Positions 16,092 to 23,946 of a stretch of 33,987 bases of DNA are shown here, piece after piece. The translations under genes were made by a program, and so were the position numbers. Numbering within the stretch: position 1 is the stretch's first letter; the number at the start of each line of letters is the position of its first letter. The stretch is from the NCBI GenBank assembly GCA_938014945.1, contig CALLQH010000334.1:1-33987 (forward strand), in the 5' to 3' direction. This stretch comes from an uncultured bacterium. Its GTDB lineage: Bacteria; Pseudomonadota; Alphaproteobacteria; SP197. The notes beneath the pieces are model-generated. The model did not search any database and was not told the origin of the DNA. It saw only the letters and a program-made list of their open reading frames with translations.

Positions 16092-17153
16092 TTGACCCTG
16101 CAGCTCCGGCGCTTCGATGCGCCGCTCCCCGACCTCAACGGCGCCTCGATCCTGGTGACCGGCGGCACCGGCAGTTTCGGGCGCGCCTTTGTCCGCTCCG
16201 TGCTGGCGCGCTGGAAACCCGCCCGCCTCGTCGTCTTCTCGCGCGACGAACTCAAGCAGTACGAGATGCAGCAGGACGGCACCATCGGCAGCCAGGAGTG
16301 CATGCGCTTCTTCCTGGGCGACGTGCGCGACGTGACGCGCCTGGAAACGGCGATGCGCGGCGTCGACATCGTGATCCATGCCGCCGCGCTCAAGCAGATC
16401 ACGGCGGCCGAGTACAATCCCTTCGAGTGCATCCACACCAACGTGCTGGGTGCCGAGAACGTGGTGCAGGCCGCGATCCGCGCCGGGGTGCGCCGGGTCG
16501 TGGCGCTTTCGACCGACAAGGCGGCCAACCCGATCAACCTCTACGGCGCCTCCAAGCTGGCGTCGGACAAGCTGTTCGTCGCCGGCAACAACATGGCCGG
16601 GTCCGTGGCAACCCGCTTCGCCGTGGTGCGTTACGGCAACGTGCTGGGTTCGCGCGGCAGCGTCGTGCCCCTGTTCCGCCGCCTGCTCGACGAAGGGGCA
16701 AAGGAACTGCCCATCACCGACGAGCGCATGACGCGTTTCTGGATCACGCTGGATCAGGGGGTGGATTTTGTTCTGTCCTCTCTCCAGATGATGCGGGGCG
16801 GAGAGATCTTCGTGCCGAAGATCCCGTCTTCCACCGTGGTCGATCTTGCCCGCGCGATGGCGCCGCAGGCGGCGATCCGCAATGTCGGCATCCGGCCGGG
16901 CGAGAAGCTGCACGAACTGATGATCACCGAGGACGACGCCCGCACGACCCTGGAGATGGACGACCGTTACGTCATCGAGCCGGCCTTCGGCTGGTGGGAC
17001 CGCAGTTCCTACCAGAACGATGGCGCATCGGGCGTCGACGACGGTTTCGTCTATGCCAGCAACCGCAACCCCGAGAGCCTGGATGCGGCGGGCCTGGCCG
17101 AGCTGGTCGCCCATGCCGACCCCGCCAGCACCGCCACCGAGGAGCTGCCATGA
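16092..17153 (+). CDS. pseB: UDP-GlcNAc 4,6-dehydratase (inverting), PseB
   Basis: First enzyme of pseudaminic acid synthesis: converts UDP-GlcNAc to UDP-2-acetamido-2,6-dideoxy-L-arabino-hexos-4-ulose in the cytosol. It is an extended SDR protein of 353 residues. The NADP loop is TGGTGSFG; FSRDELKQYEM is a PseB hallmark; STDKAANP and the catalytic LYGASK (Tyr-x3-Lys) follow. TTG 16092 is preferred because homologues begin shortly before the Rossmann strand, but ATG 16029 and GTG 15999 are in frame and possible. It heads the long operon, and its stop overlaps the next ATG. Confidence 0.92.
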   Translation: MTLQLRRFDAPLPDLNGASILVTGGTGSFGRAFVRSVLARWKPARLVVFSRDELKQYEMQQDGTIGSQECMRFFLGDVRDVTRLETAMRGVDIVIHAAALKQITAAEYNPFECIHTNVLGAENVVQAAIRAGVRRVVALSTDKAANPINLYGASKLASDKLFVAGNNMAGSVATRFAVVRYGNVLGSRGSVVPLFRRLLDEGAKELPITDERMTRFWITLDQGVDFVLSSLQMMRGGEIFVPKIPSSTVVDLARAMAPQAAIRNVGIRPGEKLHELMITEDDARTTLEMDDRYVIEPAFGWWDRSSYQNDGASGVDDGFVYASNRNPESLDAAGLAELVAHADPASTATEELP

Positions 17154-18331
17154 AGTCCTGTTCCAAATGCGTGATGCCCGAGACCGCCGAGACGCTGGCC
17201 TTCGACAGCGCCGGCGTCTGCACGGTCTGCCGCCAGGTCGAGTTCAAGACCGACAACATCGACTGGACGGCGCGCAAGGCCGAGTTCGCGACCATCGTCG
17301 ACGAGGTGCGCGGCAAGTTTGACTACGACTGCATCGTGCCCTTCTCCGGCGGCAAGGATTCGACCTACACGCTCTGGTACCTGATGAAGGAGCTGAAGCT
17401 GAAGCCGCTGGTGGTGCGCTTCGACCACGGCTTCATGCGTCCCACGCTCACCGACAACAACCTCAAGACCTTCCGCGCGCTGGGCTGCGACGTCACCACC
17501 TTCACGCCGAACTGGCAGGTGGTGCGCAAGCTGATGTTCGAATCCCTGCGTCGCCGCGCCGACTTCTGCTGGCACTGCCACACCGGCATCTTCGCCTATC
17601 CGATGTGGGTGGCGCTGGAGAAGAAGGTGCCGCTGGTCATCTGGGGCGAACCCAGCGCGGAGTATTCCTCCTTCTACGGCTACGACGAGGACGAGGAGGT
17701 CGACGAGCGCCGCTTCAACACCCTGGTCAACCTCGGCATCAACGCCGAGGACATGGTGGGCATGCTCGACGACACGATCAGCGACTATCCCGTTACCGCG
17801 CGCGACCTGAAGCCCTTCACCTATCCCCCGCTTGCCGAACTGCGCCGCCAGCGCCTGCGCTCGGTATGCCTGGGGAGCTACATCCCCTGGGACGTGAGGA
17901 AGCAGGTCGACATCATCAAGACCGAGCTGGGCTGGGAAGGCGATCAGGTCGAGGGCGTGCCGCCGCAGTACGACTACGAGAAGATCGAATGTTTCATGCA
18001 GGGCGTGCGCGACTACATCAAGTACCTCAAGCGCGGCTTCGGCCGCACGGCGCATCTGGCCTCCATCGACATCCGCCACGGCCGTCTCTCGCGCGAGGAC
18101 GGCGAGGCCCTGGTCGCCCAGTACGACGGCAAGCGTCCGGGTTCGCTCGACATCTTCCTGGAGTTCCTCGGCATCGACGAGGCGCGCTTCATGGAGATCG
18201 TCAACGACCATGTCGTGAGCCCGGCCCAGCCCAGGGATCTCGCGTGGGCGCACAGCCACAAGATGGACCAGGAGCCCTGGGACTTCGAGAAGTGGCCGCG
18301 CGTGGGCGGCGCTTCCGGGCACGGCGACTGA
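17150..18331 (+). CDS. pseA: N-acetyl sugar amidotransferase, PseA/WbpG-like
   Basis: ATP-dependent amidotransferase of 393 residues that in known relatives converts an acetamido group of a nonulosonate or aminosugar to acetamidino, using ammonia made by a HisH/HisF pair. The PP-loop motif PFSGGKDS (residues 64-71) binds ATP. Cysteine pairs Cys4/Cys7, Cys24/Cys27 and Cys140/Cys143 (CSKC, CTVC, CWHC) probably hold zinc. It overlaps pseB by ATGA and is followed after 25 bp by hisH and hisF paralogs, the same association seen in Campylobacter jejuni (Cj1314-1316) and around Pseudomonas wbpG. Expected product: a 7-acetamidino pseudaminic acid derivative (inference). Confidence 0.88.
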   Translation: MKSCSKCVMPETAETLAFDSAGVCTVCRQVEFKTDNIDWTARKAEFATIVDEVRGKFDYDCIVPFSGGKDSTYTLWYLMKELKLKPLVVRFDHGFMRPTLTDNNLKTFRALGCDVTTFTPNWQVVRKLMFESLRRRADFCWHCHTGIFAYPMWVALEKKVPLVIWGEPSAEYSSFYGYDEDEEVDERRFNTLVNLGINAEDMVGMLDDTISDYPVTARDLKPFTYPPLAELRRQRLRSVCLGSYIPWDVRKQVDIIKTELGWEGDQVEGVPPQYDYEKIECFMQGVRDYIKYLKRGFGRTAHLASIDIRHGRLSREDGEALVAQYDGKRPGSLDIFLEFLGIDEARFMEIVNDHVVSPAQPRDLAWAHSHKMDQEPWDFEKWPRVGGASGHGD

Positions 18332-18335
18332 CACA

Positions 18336-18356
18336 GGGAGCGGGCGGCACGCCGCC
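18336..18356 (+). promoter_or_regulatory. Hairpin between ribosome binding site and hisH start
   Basis: GGGAG (18336-18340) is 16 nt from ATG 18357, too far for normal initiation. GGCGG (18343-18347), loop CACG, CCGCC (18352-18356) fill the gap as a 5-bp GC hairpin ending next to the ATG. Folding would shorten the effective spacing. Confidence 0.35.
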
Positions 18357-18977
18357 ATGCAGGTCACGGTCATCGACTACGGCGCGGGCAACCTTCGTTC
18401 GGTTGCCAACGCGCTTTATCTGGCGGGCGCCGAGCCTGAGGTGGCGGCATCGCCCGAGGCTCTCGCCGGTGCCGAGCGCATCGTGCTGCCGGGCGTGGGT
18501 GCCGCGGGCCATGCCATCGCCCGCCTGCGCGGCTCCGGCATGGCCGATGCGCTGGACGAGGCGCGCGCCAGGGGCACGCCGATCCTGGGCATCTGCCTTG
18601 GCCTGCAGCTGATGGCGCAGCGCCTCGACGAATTCGGCAGCCACGAGGGGCTGGGCTGGATTCCCGGCCGCGTCGGCCCCATCGAGGAGGCGGTGACGAC
18701 ACCCTGCCGCGTGCCCCACACCGGCTGGAGCGCGATCGCCCCGACGCCACGCGCGGACGGCCTGATCGGCAAGGGCCCCAAGGACCGCACGGTCTATTTC
18801 TGCCACTCCAACTGCCTGACGACGGACCCGGACATCGTTGCCGCCACGGTCGACCTGGGCAGCCCCGTCACCGCGGCGATCCGCCACGAGAACCTCTTTG
18901 CCGTGCAGTTCCATCCCGAGAAGAGCCAGCAGGCCGGCGCCCGCCTGCTGCAGGCCTTCCTCGACTGGACACCGTGA
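18357..18977 (+). CDS. hisH: HisH-like glutamine amidotransferase for sugar amidination
   Basis: Class I glutaminase of 206 residues that releases ammonia from glutamine. The triad is present: Cys80 (GICLGLQLM), His186 and Glu188 (FHPEKS). The start VIDYGAGNLRSVANAL is typical of the HisH family. It stands between pseA and the hisF paralog with no other histidine genes nearby, so it probably belongs to the amidotransferase complex and not to histidine synthesis. A 25-bp gap before it is the largest gap among the first dozen genes of the operon. The 1-nt gap to hisF implies coupled, stoichiometric production. Confidence 0.88.
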   Translation: MQVTVIDYGAGNLRSVANALYLAGAEPEVAASPEALAGAERIVLPGVGAAGHAIARLRGSGMADALDEARARGTPILGICLGLQLMAQRLDEFGSHEGLGWIPGRVGPIEEAVTTPCRVPHTGWSAIAPTPRADGLIGKGPKDRTVYFCHSNCLTTDPDIVAATVDLGSPVTAAIRHENLFAVQFHPEKSQQAGARLLQAFLDWTP

Positions 18978-18978
18978 C

Positions 18979-19734
18979 GTGCCGGTCAACCGCATCATCC
19001 CCAGCCTGCTGCTGCGCGGCGGACGCCTGGTGAAGGGCACGGCCTATGCCGGCCACCGCGACGCCGGCGCGCCCGCCTCGACCGCGCGCGCCCACAACGC
19101 GCAGGGTGCGGACGAACTGATCGTGCTCGACATCGACGCCGCGCGCGAGGGCCGCGGCCCCGATCTCGACGCCTTCGCCGCCATCGGCAACGAGATCCAG
19201 ATCCCGATGACCGCGGGCGGTGCCATCGCCAGCCTGGAAAGCGCGCGCGCCGTGATGGCCGCGGGCGCCGACAAGATCTGCCTCACCACCACCGCGCTCG
19301 ACCGGCCCGAACTGATCACCGAACTCGCCGAACACTTCGGCCGTCAGGCCGTGGTCCTGGGCATCGACGTGACGGGCGAGGGCGAAAATGCCCGCCTCCA
19401 CGATCACCGCAACGGCGGCACGGCGCGCGACGGCGACTGGCTCGCATGGATGCAGGAAGGTGTCGCCCGCGGTGCCGGCGAAATCCGCCTGATGGCGGTC
19501 GACCGCGAGGGCAGCCGCCGCGGCTTCGACCTCGAGCTCTTTGCCGCCGCACGCGCCGCGGTCAACGTGCCGCTGATCCTGGAAGGCGGCGCGGGCGGCC
19601 TCGACCACCTGAGCGAAGCCATGGCGGCGGGCGCGGACTCCCTGGCGCTGGGCACCATGCTCGTCTTCTCCGACAACAACATCGTCAAGCTGAAGCGGGT
19701 GCTGGCGCAGGCCGGCAACCCGATGCGGCCATGA
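18979..19734 (+). CDS. hisF: HisF-like cyclase paralog lacking catalytic Asp11
   Basis: TIM-barrel protein of 251 residues, length and numbering collinear with HisF. In Thermotoga HisF, Asp11 (in CLDVKDGRVVKG) and Asp130 perform the cyclase reaction. Here the N-terminal strand reads IPSLLLRGGRLVKG, with Leu at position 11, while Asp130 (LGIDVTGE) remains. The phosphate-binding loops (MTAGGAI, EGGAGG) look intact. The barrel that channels ammonia from HisH is therefore retained but the imidazole-forming activity is probably gone. This fits a dedicated ammonia-channelling partner of the PseA-like enzyme. GTG 18979 is one base after the hisH stop. Confidence 0.88.
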   Translation: MPVNRIIPSLLLRGGRLVKGTAYAGHRDAGAPASTARAHNAQGADELIVLDIDAAREGRGPDLDAFAAIGNEIQIPMTAGGAIASLESARAVMAAGADKICLTTTALDRPELITELAEHFGRQAVVLGIDVTGEGENARLHDHRNGGTARDGDWLAWMQEGVARGAGEIRLMAVDREGSRRGFDLELFAAARAAVNVPLILEGGAGGLDHLSEAMAAGADSLALGTMLVFSDNNIVKLKRVLAQAGNPMRP

Positions 19735-20699
19735 GCAAACACGCCGTCACCGTACTGGGCCTGGGCTCCATCGGGCTGCGCCATGCGCGCAACCTGCTGG
19801 AGCTGGGCTGCGCCGTTTCCGGCTTCGATCCCGATCCGGCGCGGCGCGCCCTGCTGACGGGCGAAGGCGGCACGGCGCTGGACAGCCGCGAGGCGGCCTT
19901 CGCGACGGGGCAGGCCATCGTCATCGCCACGCCCAGCGCCCATCACGCCGCCGACCTTGCCGATGCCGTGGAGGCCGGCCGCCACATCTTCATCGAGAAG
20001 CCGCTGGCCCACAGCGCGGAAGGGCTCGACGCCCTGATCGCGCGTGCGGCGACGCAGCGCCTCACCGTCTTTGCCGGTTTCATGCTGCGCTACCACCCCG
20101 CGGTGGAGCGCACCCGTGCCCTGATCGAGGAAGGCGTCATCGACCGCATCGTCGCCCTGCGCGCGATCTGTGGCTCCTGGCTTCCGGCATGGCGGCCGGG
20201 GCAGGACTACCGCACCGGCTATGCCGCCGACCCCCGCGCCGGCGGCGTCATCCTCGACATCGTCCACGAGATCGATCTGGCCTGCCATCTCGCCGGCCCC
20301 GCCACGGTGGCGGCCTGTGTCGCCGGGCGCAGCGGTCTCTTGGAGATGGGTTCGGAGGACATCGCCGACATCGTGCTTGCCCACGACGGCGGCATCGCCA
20401 GCAACCTGCATCTCGACTACCTCGCCCGCCCGCCGGTACGCACCGGCGCGGTGACCGGCGAGGGCGGCACCATCGCCTGGGACCTCAACGCCCGCACCCT
20501 GCTCTGGCAGGACGCCGAGGGCGCGACGCGGGAGGCCGCGGCCTTCCCCGGCGCCTGGAACGACGACTACCTCGCGCAGATGCGCCACTTCCTCGCCTGC
20601 CTCGACGGCGAGACCATCCCCCGCTGCGACGGCGCCGAGGCGCTTGCCGTGCTGCAGACCGCGCTCGCCGCGCGTTCCCTTGCCGGATTGCCCGCATGA
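19731..20699 (+). CDS. Gfo/Idh/MocA family NAD(P)-dependent oxidoreductase
   Basis: Sugar oxidoreductase of 322 residues. The Rossmann fold starts at VTVLGLGSIGLRHARNL, and the family EKPLA motif with its catalytic-region Lys is present (FIEKPLAHS). The GGVILDIVHEIDLACHL segment supplies the conserved Asp/His of the C-terminal domain. Members oxidise or reduce sugar carbons, often at C3 of nucleotide sugars. It overlaps hisF and the next gene by ATGA. A second, divergent family member is at 28505. PtmF-type proteins of legionaminic loci belong to related groups, but I cannot assign that reaction here. Confidence 0.85.
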   Translation: MSKHAVTVLGLGSIGLRHARNLLELGCAVSGFDPDPARRALLTGEGGTALDSREAAFATGQAIVIATPSAHHAADLADAVEAGRHIFIEKPLAHSAEGLDALIARAATQRLTVFAGFMLRYHPAVERTRALIEEGVIDRIVALRAICGSWLPAWRPGQDYRTGYAADPRAGGVILDIVHEIDLACHLAGPATVAACVAGRSGLLEMGSEDIADIVLAHDGGIASNLHLDYLARPPVRTGAVTGEGGTIAWDLNARTLLWQDAEGATREAAAFPGAWNDDYLAQMRHFLACLDGETIPRCDGAEALAVLQTALAARSLAGLPA

Positions 20700-22747
20700 C
20701 CACCATCGCCATCGTCCAGGCCCGCATGGGCTCCACCCGCCTGCCGGGCAAGGTGCTGACCGACCTTGCCGGCCTGCCGGTGATCGCCTGGGTGACGCGC
20801 GCCGCCGCGGCCATCGCGGGCGTCGACAAGGTGGTCGTCGCCACCTCCACCGCCAAGGCCGACGCCGAGATCGCCGCATGGTGCCGCGAGAACCGCATCG
20901 CCTGCTTCCGCGGCAGCGAGGACGACGTGCTCGACCGCTTCGCGGGTGCGGCCGCCCGGCACAAGGCCGACATCGTGCTGCGCCTGACCGCCGACTGCCC
21001 CTTCCTCGATCCCGCCGTCGCGGGCCAGGTGCTGGCCCTGCTGATCGAGGGCGGGCTCGACTACGCGAGCAACGTCGATCCCGCGACCTGGCCGGACGGC
21101 CTCGATTGCGAGGCGATGACCGGCGCGGCGCTCGCCCTTGCCGCCAAGGAAGCGCACCGGCCTTCCGAGCGCGAGCATGTCACGCCCTACCTCCGGAACG
21201 GCAAGGCGCGGTTCACCACGGCCAACCTCACCTGCTCGATCCCCGGCCTTGCCGCCCATCGCTGGACCCTCGACAACCGCGACGACCTCGCCTTCCTGAA
21301 CCGTATCGCCAAGAGGCTGCCCGCCGGCCGCGCACCCGCCATGACCGAGGTGCTCGCCACCCTGCGCCGCTACCCCAAGCTTGCCGCCGCACCGGCCGAA
21401 GCGCGCAACGAAGGCTTCGCGCGCAGCGTCGGCGCCGAGGCGCTCGACACCGGCCGCACCTACGAGGCTTCGGCCGCCATGCTGGAGCGCGCGCAGAAGG
21501 TCATCCCGCTCGGCAGCCAGACCTTTTCCAAGAGCCACATCCAGCTTCCCCCCGGTGCCGCGCCGCTGTTCCTGACCCACGGCCACGGCGGGCGCGTGTG
21601 GGATGTCGACGGCAACGAATACGTCGACATGGTAAGCGCCCTGCTGCCGGTGGTGCTGGGCTACCGCGACGCCGACGTCGACGACGCGGTGCGCCGCCAG
21701 CTCGACCGCGGTGTCAGCTTCAGCCTGGCAACGGAGCTCGAGACCCAGGTCGCCGAGCGGCTGGTCCAGCACATCCCGTCGGCCGAGATGGTGCGCTTCG
21801 GCAAGAACGGCACGGATGCGACCTCGGCCTGCATCCGTCTCGCCCGCGCCTTCACCGGGCGCGAGCGCATCGCCATGTGCGGCTACCACGGCTGGCAGGA
21901 CTGGTACGTCGGCGCGACGACACGCAACCGCGGCATCCCCGCAGCCGTGAGCGCGCTCTCCCATTTGGTGCCCTACGCCGACCTCGAAGCGGTCGACAAG
22001 CTGATGACCGCCCACAAGGGCGAGTTTGCCGCGCTCATCATGGAGCCGACCAATGTCGCGCCGCCGCCCGAGGGTTACCTCGAGGACCTCAAGGCGCTGG
22101 TCCACGGCCATGGCGCCCTGCTGGTCTTCGACGAGGTCATCACCGGCTTCCGCTGGTCGCTCGGCGGCGCCCAGGCGCGCTACGGCATCACGCCGGACCT
22201 TTCGGCCTTCGGCAAGGCCATGGCCAACGGCCTGCCCATCGCCGCCGTGGTCGGGCGCGCCGATGTCATGGCCGAGATGACGCAGATCTTCTTCTCCTCC
22301 ACCTTCGGCGGCGAATCCCTTTCGCTTGCCGCCTCGCTCGCCACCATCGACAAGCTGGAGCGCGAGGACGTGCCCGACCGGCTGTGGGAGAAAGGCGCCC
22401 ATCTGGCCCAGGGTGCGCGCGCCGCGCTCACCCGCCATGGCCTGGAAGACACCGTGGGCCTGGTCGGCTCAGCGCCCTGGATGATCCTTTCCTACCGCGA
22501 CCACGAGGGCGGCTCGGCCGCCGCCGTGAAGACCCTCTTCCTGCGCGAGATGATCGCCGCGGGCGTGCTGATGAACGCCAGCCACAACGTCAGCCTGGCC
22601 CACAACGAGGCCGACCTTGCCCATGTGCTCGCCGCCTGGGAACACGCCAGCGCGCGGCTCGCCGAGGAACTGGCGCGCGGCGACCTGGAACACCGGCTCG
22701 ACAACCAGGTCATCCGCCCGGTGTTCTCCGTGAGGCCCAGCGCATGA
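20696..22747 (+). CDS. Fusion: SpsF-type cytidylyltransferase + class III aminotransferase
   Basis: A 683-residue two-domain protein. Residues 1 to about 240 are an SpsF/NeuA-like nucleotidyltransferase, with the nucleotide-binding QARMGSTRLPGKVL, the FRGSEDDVLDRF block and LTADCPFLDP. From about 255 to the end it is a class III, PLP-dependent aminotransferase resembling glutamate-1-semialdehyde aminomutase: IPLGSQTFSKS, FGKNGTDATSACIRLAR, FDEVITGFR, and PLP Lys507 in AFGKAMANGLP. No stop or frameshift lies between the halves. Free-standing SpsF and GSAM-like proteins are often neighbours in surface-glycan loci. The fusion suggests successive steps on one sugar: amino transfer and NMP activation. 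It is unlikely to serve haem synthesis. Confidence 0.9.
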   Translation: MTTIAIVQARMGSTRLPGKVLTDLAGLPVIAWVTRAAAAIAGVDKVVVATSTAKADAEIAAWCRENRIACFRGSEDDVLDRFAGAAARHKADIVLRLTADCPFLDPAVAGQVLALLIEGGLDYASNVDPATWPDGLDCEAMTGAALALAAKEAHRPSEREHVTPYLRNGKARFTTANLTCSIPGLAAHRWTLDNRDDLAFLNRIAKRLPAGRAPAMTEVLATLRRYPKLAAAPAEARNEGFARSVGAEALDTGRTYEASAAMLERAQKVIPLGSQTFSKSHIQLPPGAAPLFLTHGHGGRVWDVDGNEYVDMVSALLPVVLGYRDADVDDAVRRQLDRGVSFSLATELETQVAERLVQHIPSAEMVRFGKNGTDATSACIRLARAFTGRERIAMCGYHGWQDWYVGATTRNRGIPAAVSALSHLVPYADLEAVDKLMTAHKGEFAALIMEPTNVAPPPEGYLEDLKALVHGHGALLVFDEVITGFRWSLGGAQARYGITPDLSAFGKAMANGLPIAAVVGRADVMAEMTQIFFSSTFGGESLSLAASLATIDKLEREDVPDRLWEKGAHLAQGARAALTRHGLEDTVGLVGSAPWMILSYRDHEGGSAAAVKTLFLREMIAAGVLMNASHNVSLAHNEADLAHVLAAWEHASARLAEELARGDLEHRLDNQVIRPVFSVRPSA

Positions 22748-23946
22748 ACGAGCGCTTCCTGCCCTACGGCCGCCAGACGATCGAGCAGGCCGACATCGAC
22801 GCCGTGGTCGCCGTGCTGAAGAGCGACTGGCTGACCACCGGCCCCGCGGTGGAGCGCTTCGAGGAAGCGGCCCGCCAGGCGACCGGCGCGCGCCATGCCC
22901 TGGCCTGCGCCAACGGCACGGCGGGCCTCCACCTCGGCGCGCTCGCCATGGGCCTGCAGCCGGGCGAGGCGCTGGTCGTGCCCACGCTCACCTTCCTCGC
23001 CACCGCCAACTGCGCCCGCTACGTCGGCGCCGAGGTGCTGTTCGCCGACGTCGATCCCGAAAGCGGCCTCGTCACGCCCGACCACATCGAGGAGGCGCTG
23101 ACCCGCGCCGGCGATCTTCAGCCCCGCGCCGTCGCGCCGGTGCATCTGGCGGGGCAGACCGCCGACATGCCCGCCATCGCCGAACAGGCGCGCCGCCGCG
23201 GCCTTGCCGTGATGGAGGATGCCTGCCACGCCATCGGCGGCACCTATCAGCGCAAGGACGGCACGGTGAAGGTCGGCGCCTGCGCCGACAGCGACCTTGC
23301 CGTCTTCTCGCTGCACCCGGTAAAGACGGTGACCATGGCCGAGGGCGGCATCGTCACGACCAACGACGATGCCCTGGCCGAACGGGTCGCACGCCTGCGC
23401 ACCCACGGCATGCAGCGCGATCCCGCGCGCTTCACCGAAAAGGCCCAGGCCTTCACCGACGGCGCGCCCAACCCCTGGTACTACGAGATGCCGGAGGTCG
23501 GCCTCAACTACCGCGCCAGCGATCTGCACTGCGCCCTGGGCGCGGCCCAGCTTGCCCGCCTGGAACATTTCGTCGCGCGCCGCGCCGAACTGGTTTCGAT
23601 CTACGACGAGGTGCTGGCCGATCTAGCCCCCGTGGTGCGCCCCACCGCCCTGCGCGCCGGGCAGCAACCGGGCTGGCATCTCTACGTCGTGCTCATCGAG
23701 TTCGGCGCCCTGGGCATCAGCCGCGCCGAAATCATGGCGCGCCTGAAGGAACAGGGCATCGGCACCCAGGTGCATTACCTCCCCGTTCACCGCCAGCCCT
23801 ATTACCGGCAGCGTTACGGCGAGCTGGACCTGCCCGGCGCCGACGCCTTCTACGAGCGCTGCCTTTCCCTGCCGCTTTATCCCGGCATGGAGGACGAGGA
23901 TGTCGAGCGTGTCGCCGAAACCCTGCGCGGGATCGTGATGGCATGA
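22744..23946 (+). CDS. pseC: UDP-4-amino-4,6-dideoxy-N-acetyl-beta-L-altrosamine transaminase PseC
   Basis: PLP-dependent DegT/DnrJ/EryC1 aminotransferase of 400 residues that aminates C4 of the PseB product with glutamate. The N-terminus LPYGRQTIEQADIDAVVAVL and LTTGPAVERFE are strongly PseC-like. The Schiff-base Lys is Lys194 in FSLHPVKTVTMAEGG, and EDACHAIGG holds the Asp that contacts the PLP ring nitrogen. The late VHYLPVHRQPYYR motif is typical. It overlaps its neighbours by ATGA at both ends. Confidence 0.92.
   Translation: MNERFLPYGRQTIEQADIDAVVAVLKSDWLTTGPAVERFEEAARQATGARHALACANGTAGLHLGALAMGLQPGEALVVPTLTFLATANCARYVGAEVLFADVDPESGLVTPDHIEEALTRAGDLQPRAVAPVHLAGQTADMPAIAEQARRRGLAVMEDACHAIGGTYQRKDGTVKVGACADSDLAVFSLHPVKTVTMAEGGIVTTNDDALAERVARLRTHGMQRDPARFTEKAQAFTDGAPNPWYYEMPEVGLNYRASDLHCALGAAQLARLEHFVARRAELVSIYDEVLADLAPVVRPTALRAGQQPGWHLYVVLIEFGALGISRAEIMARLKEQGIGTQVHYLPVHRQPYYRQRYGELDLPGADAFYERCLSLPLYPGMEDEDVERVAETLRGIVMA

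Noticed and set aside
18357..19734. hisH and hisF as part of a histidine operon
   Set aside because: No other his genes are nearby, they sit beside a PseA-like amidotransferase, and the HisF copy lacks Asp11.
21458..22747. Class III aminotransferase domain as HemL (haem synthesis)
   Set aside because: It is fused to an SpsF domain inside a glycan operon, so a sugar-related role is more likely than tetrapyrrole synthesis.
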